A stretch of DNA of 64,000 bases from Aspidapion aeneum (Eukaryota; Arthropoda; Insecta; Coleoptera; Brentidae). Numbering within the stretch: position 1 is the stretch's first letter; every line of letters begins with the position of its first letter. Under the pieces are notes generated by a model, which saw only the letters and a program-made list of their open reading frames with translations, was not told where the DNA came from and made no database searches. Made by a program: the position numbers and the translations under genes. Shown in pieces: positions 18,701 through 25,221 of this stretch. Location of the stretch: the NCBI GenBank assembly GCA_963576565.1, contig OY755038.1, positions 12,229,756 to 12,293,755 on the forward strand, in the 5' to 3' direction.

Positions 18701-21437
18701 GAAAAAATCAAATATTCATGAACCGTCTTTCCAACTTCAATATTTTAAAGACAATCAGCTGTGTCGTGACGCAACCATCAAAAAAAATCAGCCCCGGATG
18801 TGACGTCAACAAAGTGGAGGATCGTGGCCCGTCCGTTTTGATAGCCCTGGGCTAAAAAGTCAATAGTTCTTGTCACATTTAAACATCCAGGCGTACGTTC
18901 AGATTGAAACGTCGGGCGAGACGTCTTGCCGAGCGAATGACGTCATGGGTAAATCGCCGGACGTCTTGCCTTTGTGAACGGTATGGATGTAATAAACTAA
19001 CCTTAAAATATATTTTTTAAAAACTGATAAATTCGATCGAATATATGACACGAAAACTAATAGAAGAGTACAATAAGTGGGGACTAGAGGTTAATCTCAA
19101 ATCTCAATAAGACAGAGTATATGTGTATCGGTGAAACCAAACAGGATCTAATCTTAAATACCGGGCAGCGAATTCAGTCCTGTGATGAGTATAAATACTT
19201 AGGTCTAAAAATTACAGCTGACAGAACACTAGACAAAGCTATAAAAGATCGAAACGTACAAGGAAGAAAAGCAATAACTTTATTAAATGGAATAATTTGG
19301 AACCAAAGTATATCAAAACATAACAAAAAGCTTATATATAACACCATTGTAAAAAGTATTATTACACACCGCTCAGAAGTATGGCCAATCAAGGACAGAA
19401 CAGAAAAAATGCTTTCCGCTACGGAGATGGACTTATGGAGAAGAGCAGCAGGGAAATCAAAAAGAGGAAGAGTTACAAATCAAAGAATAAGAGAAATTAT
19501 GACAGTGGGTGAACGTACTTTAGTGGATGATATAAGAACAAAACAACTCGTGTGGTACGGACATGTACAAAGAATGAATGATGAAAGACTACCTAAACAA
19601 ATCGTACAATGGAAACCAACTGGCCGAAGAAAACGAGGACGGCCAAGGAGAAGCTGGAGAGAATGAATAGACAGTGAAATAAAAATAAGAGGCGTAGATA
19701 ATGAATTATGGGCAAACAGAGACGAGTGGAGATTGGGTATCGGAAGACGTAGAACGTTGTGAAACCGATAAATATATATAAATTCGATCAGATTTAAAAA
19801 TTTGTTACAGTTTATTTAGTAGAGTTAACATAAACGCAAATAAGTGTTTTTTGGTTTTGAAAAATGGAAATAGAGAGTATTTTGGAGTACCGGACTTTTG
19901 GTGGCTGACAGAGTTTTATTAGACAAATAAAGTTTTGGAAAAGTTGTGTTTTCTGTAAATTTATTTTCTTTGTTGTACGTACAAGCAATACAGGTTTTAA
20001 GTGCCTGTGCTCAACACTTTCAAAGGAAATAAATACATTTGAAAATTAATAGTTACATGTGCAATATAATATAATAGCGTTTGACAGTGACAATGCGAAA
20101 GAAGACAAATTCTCAATCATTAAGTGTTTGCTGGAGCGTTGAGAGAATTACATTATGTCAAACCTCTTTATATGGTTACATTATCTACTATTAAATAAAG
20201 AATACAAATATACATAGTTTAAATGTCTTTTATTTTAATTTGAAATCACAAAGTAATATCTAGGTATAATATTATCCTATAACAACTTGTCAGAAACTAA
20301 ACAGTCAAAATGAAATTCTGTAAAGGATCCATTTAGTTGCACCTAAAGAGTGTTTTTAAGTAAAAATTGATTATTTATTTATGGAAAATGCCACTTTTAT
20401 ATAATGTTTTCGAAAATATATTTTTTTTTAAATTGGGGGGGTTGGTATATATACCTACTGCGCAAGTCGAGCGTTTGTCACCCACCTCATAGAGAAGGGT
20501 GTAAAAGGCGATTCGCCCGACGTTATTTTCGACCAATATGAACGAGAGTAACTTTCACCTAGATTTCATTCTGAACGGATTTGAGCGCGCCCGACCACAT
20601 CCGACGTGCTATCTAAACGTACCCCTGGGCTATCAAAATGGACGGGCCACAATCCTCCACTTTGTTGACGTCACTTCCGTGGCTGATTTTTATTTGATGG
20701 TTGCGTCACGACACAGCTGATTGTCTTTAAATGGCTGCGTCACGACACAGCTGATTGTCTTTAAAATATTGAAGTTGGAATGACGGTTCTTACAGAACAA
20801 TTTTTTTTAATTGTATAGTAATCCTTAATTTTTCAGAGCCGCTTCATTAGCTCACACAAAAATTACATTTAAAACAGAAGCGAATGTGACAAACACAGAT
20901 GACAAAGTGAGATACATAAGGGAATCCTAAATCTTGAAGATTTTAACCTTTTAATCATCTTGCATCCTTACAAAAGTTTGGTGGAATATGAGGATGGTGT
21001 CTGAGAATATTTCACTGAAATTTCGCCGAAATCTGTAGTGCCATTTTGAAAATATCATAAAAAAACCTCTGACCTCCCATAAGACCCAATGCAAAAATCA
21101 GCCCCCCGAGAACAGCTGATTTTTTCAGGGTCGTGGCCTCTATTTTTTTGTTGGCCTTGAAACATCATACCAATTTCAATTTAATTCTCAGATATTAAAC
21201 AACATGGCCGTCTGCCTCCTGTACGGCGGTCACTTGAAACAAGCCATAGCAGTTCTGGAGCGGGCGATAGAGTCCAGTCCGGTACACGCCTTGCAGGAGT
21301 CACTCCTGCTGAACATATGCACGCTGTACGACATGGAATCGTCGAAAGGCATTTCGAAAAAGTTCCATTTGCTCAAGCAAATTTCCAAGTTCCAAGCCGA
21401 CGTGCCCACCGCCATTTTAGAAAAACTGTACGGGTAG
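3538..21437 (+). CDS. TRAPPC12: TRAPPC12, trafficking protein particle complex subunit 12, last six exons
   Basis: Six exons, 3538-3742, 8736-8901, 12372-12540, 14584-14690, 16767-16888 and 21192-21437, join in one frame. The first base completes a codon, then 337 sense codons and TAG follow. Every junction has AG/GT and all phases agree. The protein matches the C-terminal ~45% of animal TRAPPC12 (about 735 residues in human): HSPHSLQLWFTRISLL, then a GGRPGSM segment, then tetratricopeptide helices (VGNIPGAETCFEEAAQLG, YDDAYLYFQQASQFEPSN, NNMAVCLLYGGHLKQAI). TRAPPC12 is a subunit of metazoan TRAPP III, which acts at ER-Golgi and autophagy membranes; a kinetochore role is reported for the human protein. 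Upstream exons lie outside the window. All introns but the smallest carry recognisable transposons. No lesion is seen in the coding exons. Confidence 0.93.
3878..4676. mobile_element. Palindromic MITE, CAGGG-ended group
   Basis: A fold-back element of about 800 bp whose ~370-bp arms are imperfect reverse complements (for example GGGCCAAATTCGA near 3885 against TCGAATTTGGCCC near 4660, and the GACGTCT blocks near 3972 and 4583). The left end is TA|CAGGGTGGGCC. The right CCCTG|TA terminus is worn away. No coding capacity. It sits in the TRAPPC12 intron after the first visible exon. Confidence 0.75.
4680..4835 (+). repeat. Left piece of a split dispersed repeat
   Basis: Runs parallel to 35280-35395 (shared blocks TTTTGGAAGACAAA, GATGTAG/AATGTAG, ACAAA-TAAAAGGTATTTAT). 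In the 35-kb copy this block is continuous with sequence that here appears only at about 8005-8165, so the two pieces were probably one element later split by about 3.2 kb of inserts. The rest of 4836-5180 shows a G run near 4911-4921 and no gene. Confidence 0.45.
5191..5720 (+). pseudogene. Decayed copy of a multicopy arthropod gene of unknown function
   Basis: Two pieces read as one damaged coding sequence: 5219-5400 (YLPRLHIKLGLMKQFVKAL, then FPRLSEAKIKEGVFVGP) and 5486-5720 (GCNMSLKVHFPHSHLDFFPE, NLGAVSDEYGERFHQNI, LLAEYCWFLKRE). I recognise this combination as a family repeated many times in arthropod genomes and usually left as uncharacterised. Its multiplicity suggests a transposon origin. 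Here the middle is deleted and a TGA interrupts the second piece near 5629. No splice sites or start are preserved. The function is unknown to me. Confidence 0.55.
6030..7962 (-). mobile_element. RTE-like LINE, 5'-truncated, reverse strand
   Basis: Retrotransposon copy read on the minus strand, ending at its 3' side in a short TA-rich tail (tatatat at 6029-6036) rather than poly(A), as in RTE-type elements. A 7-bp direct repeat ACATAAG at 6023-6029 and 7963-7969 is a plausible target-site duplication, though short. Two more copies of the family lie at 12661-14478 and 19039-19779. The endonuclease domain is missing, so the copy is not autonomous. Its ORF is unusually intact compared with the other LINEs here, suggesting the youngest insertion. 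Confidence 0.8.
6046..7953 (-). CDS. Reverse transcriptase of RTE-like LINE, 635 codons
   Basis: An uninterrupted 635-codon reading frame. Order: basic linker with PYWWDAEIEREIEEKRKLYH, an EWDEHFKKLL stretch, fingers (KSAGPGNIPAELIKYG, DNYRGISV), the AGFRAGRSTSDHLF and YVDLQKAYDSI blocks (first catalytic Asp), GLKQGCCISPTLF, the FADDQIVVAQ box (catalytic Asp pair), NKTEYM, then the C-terminal tail with the basic RRKRGRPRRSW motif and a final GIGRRRTL. The first Met lies within what should be the linker after the endonuclease, so the true start is lost and this is the 3' part of a longer pol. In intact relatives the enzyme copies LINE RNA at the nicked target. Confidence 0.85.
   Translation of the reverse strand: MEETSKRRKPYWWDAEIEREIEEKRKLYHTYLSQKTDRSRQEYKIAQSKVRIMISDKKNHSWTQKCQKIDSYLGGRRSTESWKTIRSIKKETCRDIISPIPDKEWDEHFKKLLTEDRAEFKEDARDNIIRTMGSPVPLTISEVKNVCTTLKSGKSAGPGNIPAELIKYGTEELFWRLRNLFQKYLNGTVVPTEWKTSYISTIHKKGRKDICDNYRGISVTSTLSRIYGKIIRNKVESEYKDMEAEEQAGFRAGRSTSDHLFCITQVIEKKMAYGQELHLLYVDLQKAYDSIPLNLLWRALEKTNISVQLIKAIKELYRNSMAKVKIKAKLTKGFQVNKGLKQGCCISPTLFKIYLEQVLKVWKRKCQNMGIPLDETTLYTLCFADDQIVVAQDYDDLEYMTRKLIEEYNKWGLEVNLNKTEYMCIGGMKQDLILNTGQRIHSCDEYKYLGLKITADGTLDKAIKDRNVQGRKAITLLNGIIWDQSISKHNKKLIYNTIVKSIITYGSEVWPIKDRTEKMLSATEMDYWRRAAGKSKRERVTNQRIREIMTVGERTLVDDIRTKQLVWYGHVQRMNDERLPKQILQWKPTGRRKRGRPRRSWREGIDNEIRIRGLDDELWANRNEWRLGIGRRRTL
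7995..8165 (+). repeat. Right piece of a split dispersed repeat
   Basis: Matches 35410-35560 closely (TATCAGTACCCTGAATTTAT, CATTTGAAATCCA, TTTCCCAGTACAGAT, TTTAAGAC). Together with 4680-4835 it rebuilds the order seen in the uninterrupted copy at 35280-35560. The small ORF here is incidental. Confidence 0.5.
8195..8622 (-). mobile_element. tRNA-headed SINE, reverse orientation, with 12-bp TSD
   Basis: Flanked by perfect direct repeats TAGCTTTAGTTT at 8183-8194 and 8623-8634. On the minus strand a tRNA-like stretch (about 8355 down to 8283) has an A-box-like TGGCTTAATGAGCG, an anticodon-loop sequence GTACAGA and a B box GGTTCGAGTCC. Its ends GTCTTTGG and CCGGAGAC can pair. The 5' terminus (AACAACAAGTGAAATTA, + strand 8604-8620) is complementary to the segment after the tRNA (+ strand 8236-8256), the same plan as the SINE at 28163-28371. 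The tail motif AGGTCCTTGCATTATTGCAA appears twice in the element, at both ends, so this copy looks dimeric or internally rearranged. Confidence 0.75.
8736..8901 (+). CDS. TRAPPC12: TRAPPC12 exon
   Basis: Acceptor ttttttag ending 8735, donor GTAGGT at 8902. Begins in phase 0 with FYPDLYGGRPGSMASFSFRL, the conserved YPxxYxGRxGSM block of the family, and ends in phase 1 after QKMLSNLKQ. Confidence 0.92.
9252..10308. mobile_element. Palindromic MITE, CAGGGTGTTCGGC-ended
   Basis: Near-perfect fold-back element of 1057 bp with ~500-bp arms. Ends are TA|CAGGGTGTTCGGCACATGA and its complement ending CCCTG|TA, so the target was TA. It interrupts the LINE reading frame between NVY and SEATTS, which resumes cleanly. 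A shorter relative lies at 37936-38621. No ORF. Confidence 0.85.
10605..11803. mobile_element. Unclassified 1.2-kb DNA element with CCCAAC(T/A)AACATTTA termini
   Basis: Inserted into the LINE codons for RPIT-LLNVIYKLF, which read through when it is removed. This leaves a 2-bp GT duplication (10603-10604 and 11804-11805). The termini are inverted repeats of about 15 bp (CCCAACTAACATTTA and, reversed, CCCAACAAACATTTA). The interior is rich in ACTAC/GTAGT words and has only small incidental ORFs. The 54044-55915 element has related ends. I cannot assign a superfamily. Confidence 0.6.
12372..12540 (+). CDS. TRAPPC12: TRAPPC12 exon
   Basis: Acceptor tttgttag ending 12371, donor GTAAGG at 12541. 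Encodes LCEDGNPMEIGE, then REVRVMHAVINCAIAIKDYD and DLAMDLLGKL, the first tetratricopeptide-like helix pair. It sits only about 70 bp from the degraded LINE that fills the preceding intron and 120 bp from the AT-tailed LINE that follows. Confidence 0.92.
12661..12702. repeat. (AT)n microsatellite, LINE 3' tail
   Basis: About 42 bases of alternating TA forming the 3' tail of the reverse-strand LINE. Short tandem tails instead of poly(A) are characteristic of RTE-type LINEs. It is far longer here than in the sister copies at 6030 and 19779, so it has probably expanded by slippage. Confidence 0.85.
13692..14245 (+). pseudogene. BEL/Pao LTR-retrotransposon gag fragment without LTRs
   Basis: Two overlapping frames, joined by a frameshift near 14000, give a gag-like sequence: a helical N-terminal part (TRYENLEEFYDEFKKLHND) followed by the region KLDVPCYDGTLLKWVTFYD, MFCSLVHNTNMPPVRKF and HLISYLRGEPLSLIKHLPI. 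The F/Y-G-x-x-x-x-W-xxFxxxF and GEALxLI-type pattern is the hallmark of BEL/Pao gag (DUF1759-like). No LTR, primer site or pol is attached. It is embedded, in opposite orientation and with no target duplication, in the LINE at 12661-14478. Non-functional. Confidence 0.75.
14584..14690 (+). CDS. TRAPPC12: TRAPPC12 exon
   Basis: Acceptor tttattag ending 14583, donor GTAAGT at 14691. Supplies the third base of the preceding AG|A codon, then encodes EGAPKTALMSALGRLHLQ and a TPR helix (GAETCFEEAAQLG). Ends in phase 1. Confidence 0.92.
14930..15600. repeat. Outer palindrome carrying an inner palindromic MITE at its centre
   Basis: Sequences 14930-15021 and 15506-15600 are imperfect reverse complements (GACGCTAGC, ACCAAGTC, AATCCCTG, AGATCTACCAATATTATTTA, CCTCATGTATTA). 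The TA-flanked element 15024-15503 sits exactly between them, at the axis of symmetry. Confidence 0.7.
15024..15503. mobile_element. Palindromic MITE with degenerate CCTAA-like interior
   Basis: 480-bp fold-back element ending TA|CAGGGTGATTTTCACTT and ...AAAATCACCCTG|TA. The arms contain runs of 5-6-base words (CCTAACCTAACGAAACCTAA; CCGAACCGAACC; complement GGTTAGG, GGTTCGG) that resemble degenerate versions of the insect telomere repeat TTAGG. No ORF. Confidence 0.8.
15891..16569. mobile_element. CAGGG-ended MITE
   Basis: Ends TA|CAGGGGCTATTTTAAAAGAT and, reversed, TA|CAGGGCCGTTTGAAAAGAT give inverted termini of about 30 bp with TA on both sides. Interior of 679 bp is AT-rich with repeated GCTTATTTTGCAA/ACAAAG and TTTTTACAGAAT words. 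It is related to part of the 42572-43499 element (43140-43220 reversed). No ORF of note. Confidence 0.7.
16767..16888 (+). CDS. TRAPPC12: TRAPPC12 exon
   Basis: Acceptor ttatatag ending 16766, donor GTAAGA at 16889. Encodes GPTGVRELVDQGLLAIAQGK and the TPR helix YDDAYLYFQQASQFEPSN. Enters in phase 1 and ends in phase 0 after IM. Confidence 0.92.
17312..17916 (+). mobile_element. CAAGGCCAAC family element, copy 1
   Basis: About 605 bp, starting CAAGGCCAACACAAAAATAG and ending TTTTGATAGCCCTG. The two ends are imperfect inverted repeats sharing GGCCACGA and CA(A/G)GG(C). Non-coding. Five more copies or derivatives lie in this window (18240, 20625, 28771, 29768, 52959). Unlike most of those, this one shows no clear target duplication. 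Confidence 0.8.
17921..18150. mobile_element. Small MITE with TGACGTCA termini
   Basis: Inverted ends of about 27 bp: CCCATTTGTAATGACGTCA at 17929-17947, answered by TGACGTCATTACAAATGCG near 18124-18142. Total 230 bp, AT-rich interior, no coding capacity. It is adjacent to the end of copy 1 of the CAAGGCCAAC family. Confidence 0.6.
18240..18849 (+). mobile_element. CAAGGCCAAC family element, copy 2, with 7-bp TSD
   Basis: 610 bp, flanked by perfect 7-bp direct repeats GGCTAAA (18233-18239 and 18850-18856). Ends and interior match copy 1. Seven-base duplications are unusual; they are known in some P-superfamily elements (Hoppel type), so that class is a possibility. Confidence 0.85.
19039..19779 (+). 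pseudogene. RTE-like LINE 3' fragment with 10-bp TSD
   Basis: Same family as 6030-7962, plus strand. Perfect direct repeats AAATTCGATC at 19029-19038 and 19780-19789 mark the insertion. It begins inside the RT (MTRKLIEEYNKWGLEVN region), is frameshifted at about 19098 by a short duplication of ATCTCAA, then open from 19121 to 19666, where a TGA replaces the codon after SWRE. It ends with GNEIR/DNELWANRDEWRLGIGRRRTL-like coding and an ATAAATATATATA tail. Non-functional. Confidence 0.9.
20625..21159 (-). mobile_element. CAAGGCCAAC family element, copy 3 (part of the composite)
   Basis: Reverse orientation, beginning CTGGGCTATCAAAATGGACG and ending GTTGGCCTTG. It carries a private tandem duplication of about 37 bases, GCGTCACGACACAGCTGATT and following, at 20704-20740 and 20741-20777. 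A block of about 60 bp (the ATACATGTCAAATATAACAG part) is missing relative to the others. Confidence 0.75.
21192..21437 (+). CDS. TRAPPC12: TRAPPC12 terminal exon and stop
   Basis: Acceptor ttctcag ending 21191. Encodes ILNNMAVCLLYGGHLKQA, the AVCLLY TPR signature, then HALQESLLLNICTLYDMESS and a Lys-rich last helix ending EKLYG, stop TAG 21435-21437. The NLxTxYELESS-type motif is conserved in the family and places this as the true C-terminus. Confidence 0.94.
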   Translation: MLNNMAVCLLYGGHLKQAIAVLERAIESSPVHALQESLLLNICTLYDMESSKGISKKFHLLKQISKFQADVPTAILEKLYG

Positions 21438-22039
21438 TTGACGGTTAGTGGATTCTAAGGTTGTGGTTTGTTTTAAGGTGCAGAGTTTACCTATAAGTGG
21501 TGGTTTTAAGAAAAATATATTTAACAATATATTTTTTGGAGCATGTTTTTTTTAAAGCTCACAAGTACAACTTCGAATTAAAGTATAAATAGGCTGTTTT
21601 TAGTCCGCACATTTTTCATTGCAATATTTGTTATGAGTATAACAACGGTATAAATGTTCTACTACAATAAAAACGTTTTTGCACTTATCTAGGGTTGATA
21701 TCAGATCACCTACAGAAGGTAAAACTCAGGTTTGGGCACTAAAAGGAGAATTTATGAAAAATTATTTTTACATTATTACAATGGAGTACAAGGTTCGAAA
21801 AAACCAATATTTGGGTTGCCTTATAGCAAATTTGGTGGCTATAGGTCAAACCGGGTAGAAACGGCAAACTAAAAATCAGAAAAAGTGAAATTTTATAGAA
21901 AAAAATAATATCTGGGAAACTAAAGAGAAATTTTAAAAACTGAGAAATAGCTGTCTGTAATTTTGTGTCATTAAAATTTGTGTACGGGAAATGGGAGCCG
22001 TGCGTGCAAACTTTCGCACATTTGTTACACTTGCGTTGT
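21438..22039. other. TRAPPC12 3' flank, no further gene seen
   Basis: Probable 3' UTR up to about 21690, then AT-rich sequence. No ORF with recognisable motifs, no inverted repeat that I could follow. Confidence 0.5.
21666..21671 (+). terminator. TRAPPC12 candidate poly(A) signal AATAAA
   Basis: Canonical AATAAA 229 bases after the TRAPPC12 stop codon, inside AT-rich sequence with T-rich stretches downstream. This is the first such hexamer I see after the stop, so it is the likely cleavage signal. No transcript evidence is available. Confidence 0.5.
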
Positions 22040-22186
22040 TTCTAACATTCTAATATTATCATAATAATAAAAGCGATGGCCGACTGATGGAAATTTTGAC
22101 GATGTTAGCACGATAAGATATCCGTTTCAATTAAATATCACTATTTGCAAGAATCAATCTGGCAGAAAAATGCAGAGGTACCAAAC
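22040..22186 (+). repeat. Partial copy of the 62752-63242 MITE
   Basis: About 147 bases match 62822-62972 almost exactly, starting CTAACATTCTAATATTATCA and running past AAAAATGCAGAGGTACCAAA. Only the left arm end and part of the interior are present. It stops shortly before the element at 22212. Confidence 0.75.
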
Positions 22187-22211
22187 CACCCTGTGAAGCT
22201 ATCTGTCAAGC

Positions 22212-23631
22212 CGCAGCCAACGATAAAGACCGGCCATGGCGCGTTATAAGCAAGTCGGCGGTCACGTGATCTTAGGAGTCCCAGGATTCTTATTGTATTG
22301 CTTAATATATTATATGTTTTTAAACAATTTAAATAAATTAACAAAAAAATTTTGTTCTTTTATAGGCAAGAATTGAAAAACATATTTTGCTGATATATGT
22401 GTTTATTATGGATAAAAGAACTGAATCTATAAAATAAAAAATTATACAAAATTTGCACTCTAATATCTTCAGGTACATATATTAGGTACATAATATCGTT
22501 AGTAACTTCAAATCTATACAAGTCTTTCAAAATTGGACATATCAAACCTAAGCTTTTAGTTTTTTAATTTTTCTTTGACTGTCATCATCTTTGAGTTCTT
22601 ATTCAAAGATTTATTAGCAGACACTAAATCATTGTGCTTAAAAATTTAAAAAACTTTACATGCCCTTAAACTAATTTTTTCAAGCTCTGACAATAGTTTT
22701 TCTCCACAAAACCACTCGCTAGAGTTATCTGAAGAAAAATTTTCTATAAAAAACATTTCACAATAATTTATTAAAAAGAAACAAGTGATTTTGTGAATAA
22801 GTGAGATGGTTTTCCCATTCAATGAACTGAATGTAGTGGTCGTCAATCATTTTTTTCAAAAGTTACCCAGCACAAAGTTTAATATCTATTTCAATAAAGT
22901 GTAAGTTAACTACCAACTCATGTTCTTTTAAAAGCTGTATCTTACTTTTTAAATATTTCACACTACCAGAGAGACTACTATCTGTTAACAATATTTTACA
23001 AATCAGTTTTTTAATATTGCAAGGGTGCGGAAGACATATTACCTTAGAATTGTAAATTGACGTGTATGCACTGGATAACTGGATAAACAAAGATGAAGCC
23101 AACATTAAAGTGTATCCACCATATCTTCGATTCTCAGGTTACCTTTTCAAGAGACCTAATTGTTCAATAAGAAATGACAACTGAACACATTTTTCACTCT
23201 CACTATCGAAAATGTCACTAAGGATGTCTATTACTTGATCAATCTTATCCAAGATATTATCTTTTACCACTTCTTTCCCGTTTGCGACATATTAGGTTTC
23301 AGTTTTATATTTGGACCGACAAGGAACAACACTAATTACACGTTCGCGGCATTGTTTATCTTATAGGTATTTTCTTTATAATTTACTCATTAGCCATTAA
23401 TTATTTTACCGCAGCCTACTACAGTCTTTTTCGTGGGCTGCGTTATTTTAATAACTTTGATAAAATTCACATAAAATTCGTGCCTGAATTAAAAAAAAAT
23501 CGACGTAAACAAACATACCAAAACTGAACACACACATGTTTTATAATGACAGCGGGCCGTGAGGCGTTTTTTTGTGGGACTCCTACGGTCACGTGATTCC
23601 GCGCCCGGGCCGGTCTTTCTCGTGGGCTGCG
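22212..23631 (-). mobile_element. P/THAP-type DNA transposon remnant with 8-bp TSD
   Basis: 1420 bp with inverted ends of about 75-90 bp (CGCAGCC(A/C)ACGA, AAAGACCGGCC, GTCACGTGA, TAGGAGTCCCA) and perfect 8-bp direct repeats TGTCAAGC at 22204-22211 and 23632-23639. A reverse-strand transposase relic lies inside (22850-23290). A second internal copy of the end motif (TTTTTCGTGGGCTGCG) is at about 23428-23443. Too short to be autonomous. Confidence 0.8.
22850..23290 (-). pseudogene. THAP9/P-element-like transposase fragment
   Basis: On the minus strand, from 23280 downwards: CVQLSFLIEQLGLLKR, stop, PENRRYGGYTLMLASSLFIQ, a SSAYTSIYNS block, then CLPHPCNIKKLICKILLTD, a LSGSVKYLKSKIQLL stretch, and VVNLHFIEIDI. 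The order RRY-[Y/F]SxxTL, SSxAYxxL, LPHPxxIRRL and VxLxxDEIxVKP is that of the P-element/THAP9 transposase family just before and at the first catalytic Asp. In this copy the DE pair of that motif has become IE, and a stop and small deletions are present. No THAP zinc finger remains. Confidence 0.55.
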
Positions 23632-23639
23632 TGTCAAGC

Positions 23640-24438
23640 GCATGACAACAAGGAAACAAAACATTAAAAGAGGATAATCGAAGCTATATCACATAGAAAA
23701 TTGTATGGGAATTGACCGTTTCGTTAAGGATTAAATTTATTTTAAAAATTTCTAAAAAAATTAGCAGTTTATTTTAAATTTTGTAATTATTTTTGTTTTA
23801 GTAAATTAAATTAAAATCTAAAAAATTTGACCGTTCGGTAACGTTAAAGTTTTGCTTCTCCAGAAAGTCTGTTTGTTTCACTTTTACATTGACCAAGTTA
23901 TGTACAGCGTGTTTCCATATATTTGAACCATGGTTCACCGCTTTTAAAAAAATTTTAAAACGCAAATTATTTCGGGTTTTTAACTGTGATTTTTTAAGAA
24001 TTTTATTGATGTAACCTAAAAAATACCTTCTTGAAAAAGCCCTACATATAAGATTTTAATTTATTTAGAAATTATACCTGTGAGCTTTGAAAAAAAAGCA
24101 TGTGATAGGTTGAGATAAAATTTGTGAAAAAAAAAATAAACATGAACCAAGTTACTGTTAATACAATATCATTGCATAGTTTGAAAAGTGTGGCAAGTTT
24201 TTCCATGCTGAAAATTTGGCTTATAAATATCAAACATACAACAATTTTCTTTCAGCAAGCACAAACTAAGGTCACTATATAACGAAGTTCCTTCTAAGAA
24301 GGAACTTTGTTATACAGTGACCTTAGCACAGACTGGTTTCCAGAAAAAATAAATCTACCTCAAAAATAGGCTTTCAAATATTTGCCTTTGAGCTGTCAAT
24401 TTTTAGTAGCAGAAAATTAGCTAGAAACAGACCCTAGA
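23640..24438. other. AT-rich spacer with one short perfect-like hairpin, no gene
   Basis: No coding motif on either strand. The only structure seen is the 61-base hairpin at 24266-24326. Confidence 0.5.
24266..24326. repeat. Miniature hairpin, 30-bp arms
   Basis: CTAAGGTCACTATATAACGA...TCCTTCT is answered by AGAAGGAACTTTGTTATACA...CCTTAG with two mismatches and almost no loop. Each arm carries AAGGTCAC, which also matches an orphan nuclear-receptor half-site; that may be chance. Confidence 0.75.
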
Positions 24439-25196
24439 CAGGGTGTTCTGAATTCGATGTTTTTGGGGGGTTTATGTGTTTCTAAGATTTGACAGATGTA
24501 AACGGTTTTTATAATATATCTTTCTTAGTTTTTGAGATATTGCATAAAGCTATAATTATGGAATAATCCTCTTTTTATTCGATTTTTAAAATCAGCATAA
24601 AATTTCCTTTAGAATGATCACAATCAATAATTTTTTTTTTTTATATTTTTGTTTTTCAATATTTTTTAATTTTTAAATTAATGATTTTAAATTCTTTTTA
24701 ACCTAGTCATTAAATTAAGTTATAAAATAAAAACTAAAAATATTTAAAATAACAAAAATACATAGAAAAACAATAAAAAATGTTTTTTATAAAATATTGA
24801 GTGTAATACGTCATTTTAAAGGGAATTTTACGCTGATTTCAAAAATCGAATAAAAAGAGGGTAATTCCATAAGAAAAATAAAAACTTTATGCAATATTTC
24901 AAGAGATAAATAAAAACCATTTAAATCTGTCAATTCTTCAAGAAACGATCTATAAGAAAGCTCTTTATACGAAAACAAAATTTTCATAAATAAATAAATA
25001 AAAAAGTTATTGGCCCCCTTCAAAAATGCAGCCTTTTCAAAAACACCCCGTAGCTCAAAACGGCTTGCTATATCAAGATGTGGTTTTCATCTTTAAGCTT
25101 CTCTTGAAATTCCAGCGTCGCAAAAGGGGGGTCAGTTTTTTTCTCTCTTAGAAATTCCCGAAACCCACCCAAAAACATGAAATTTGGGACACCCTG
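24439..25196. mobile_element. CAGGG-ended palindromic MITE, left arm shortened
   Basis: Begins CAGGGTGTTCTGAATTCGAT and ends ...AATTTGGGACACCCTG|TA. The interior shows reverse-complementary blocks (TCGATTTTTAAAATCAGC-like at 24580 against GCTGATTTCAAAAATCGA near 24832; the TAGTTTTTGAGATATTGC region against GCAATATTTCAAGAGATA). About 250 bp of the left arm is missing relative to the right. Confidence 0.7.
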
Positions 25197-25221
25197 TACA
25201 TATGACATATTTGTGAATATT

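Larger units (their letters stand above)
18888..21159. mobile_element. Composite DNA transposon of two abutting elements with 7-bp TSD
   Basis: The outer ends are CAGGCGTACGTTCAGAT (18888) and ...GTTGGCCTTG (21159), flanked by perfect AAACATC at 18881-18887 and 21160-21166. Internally, 18888-20627 is one element with its own inverted ends (right end ATCTAAACGTACCCCTG), and 20625-21159 is a reversed CAAGGCCAAC-family copy. The two share the CTG at the junction. Neither inner boundary has a target duplication, so the pair appears to have moved as one unit. A LINE copy is nested at 19039-19779. Confidence 0.6.

Noticed and set aside
23467..23664. Minus-strand ORF as a gene
   Set aside because: It lies across the inverted end and target duplication of the P/THAP-type element.
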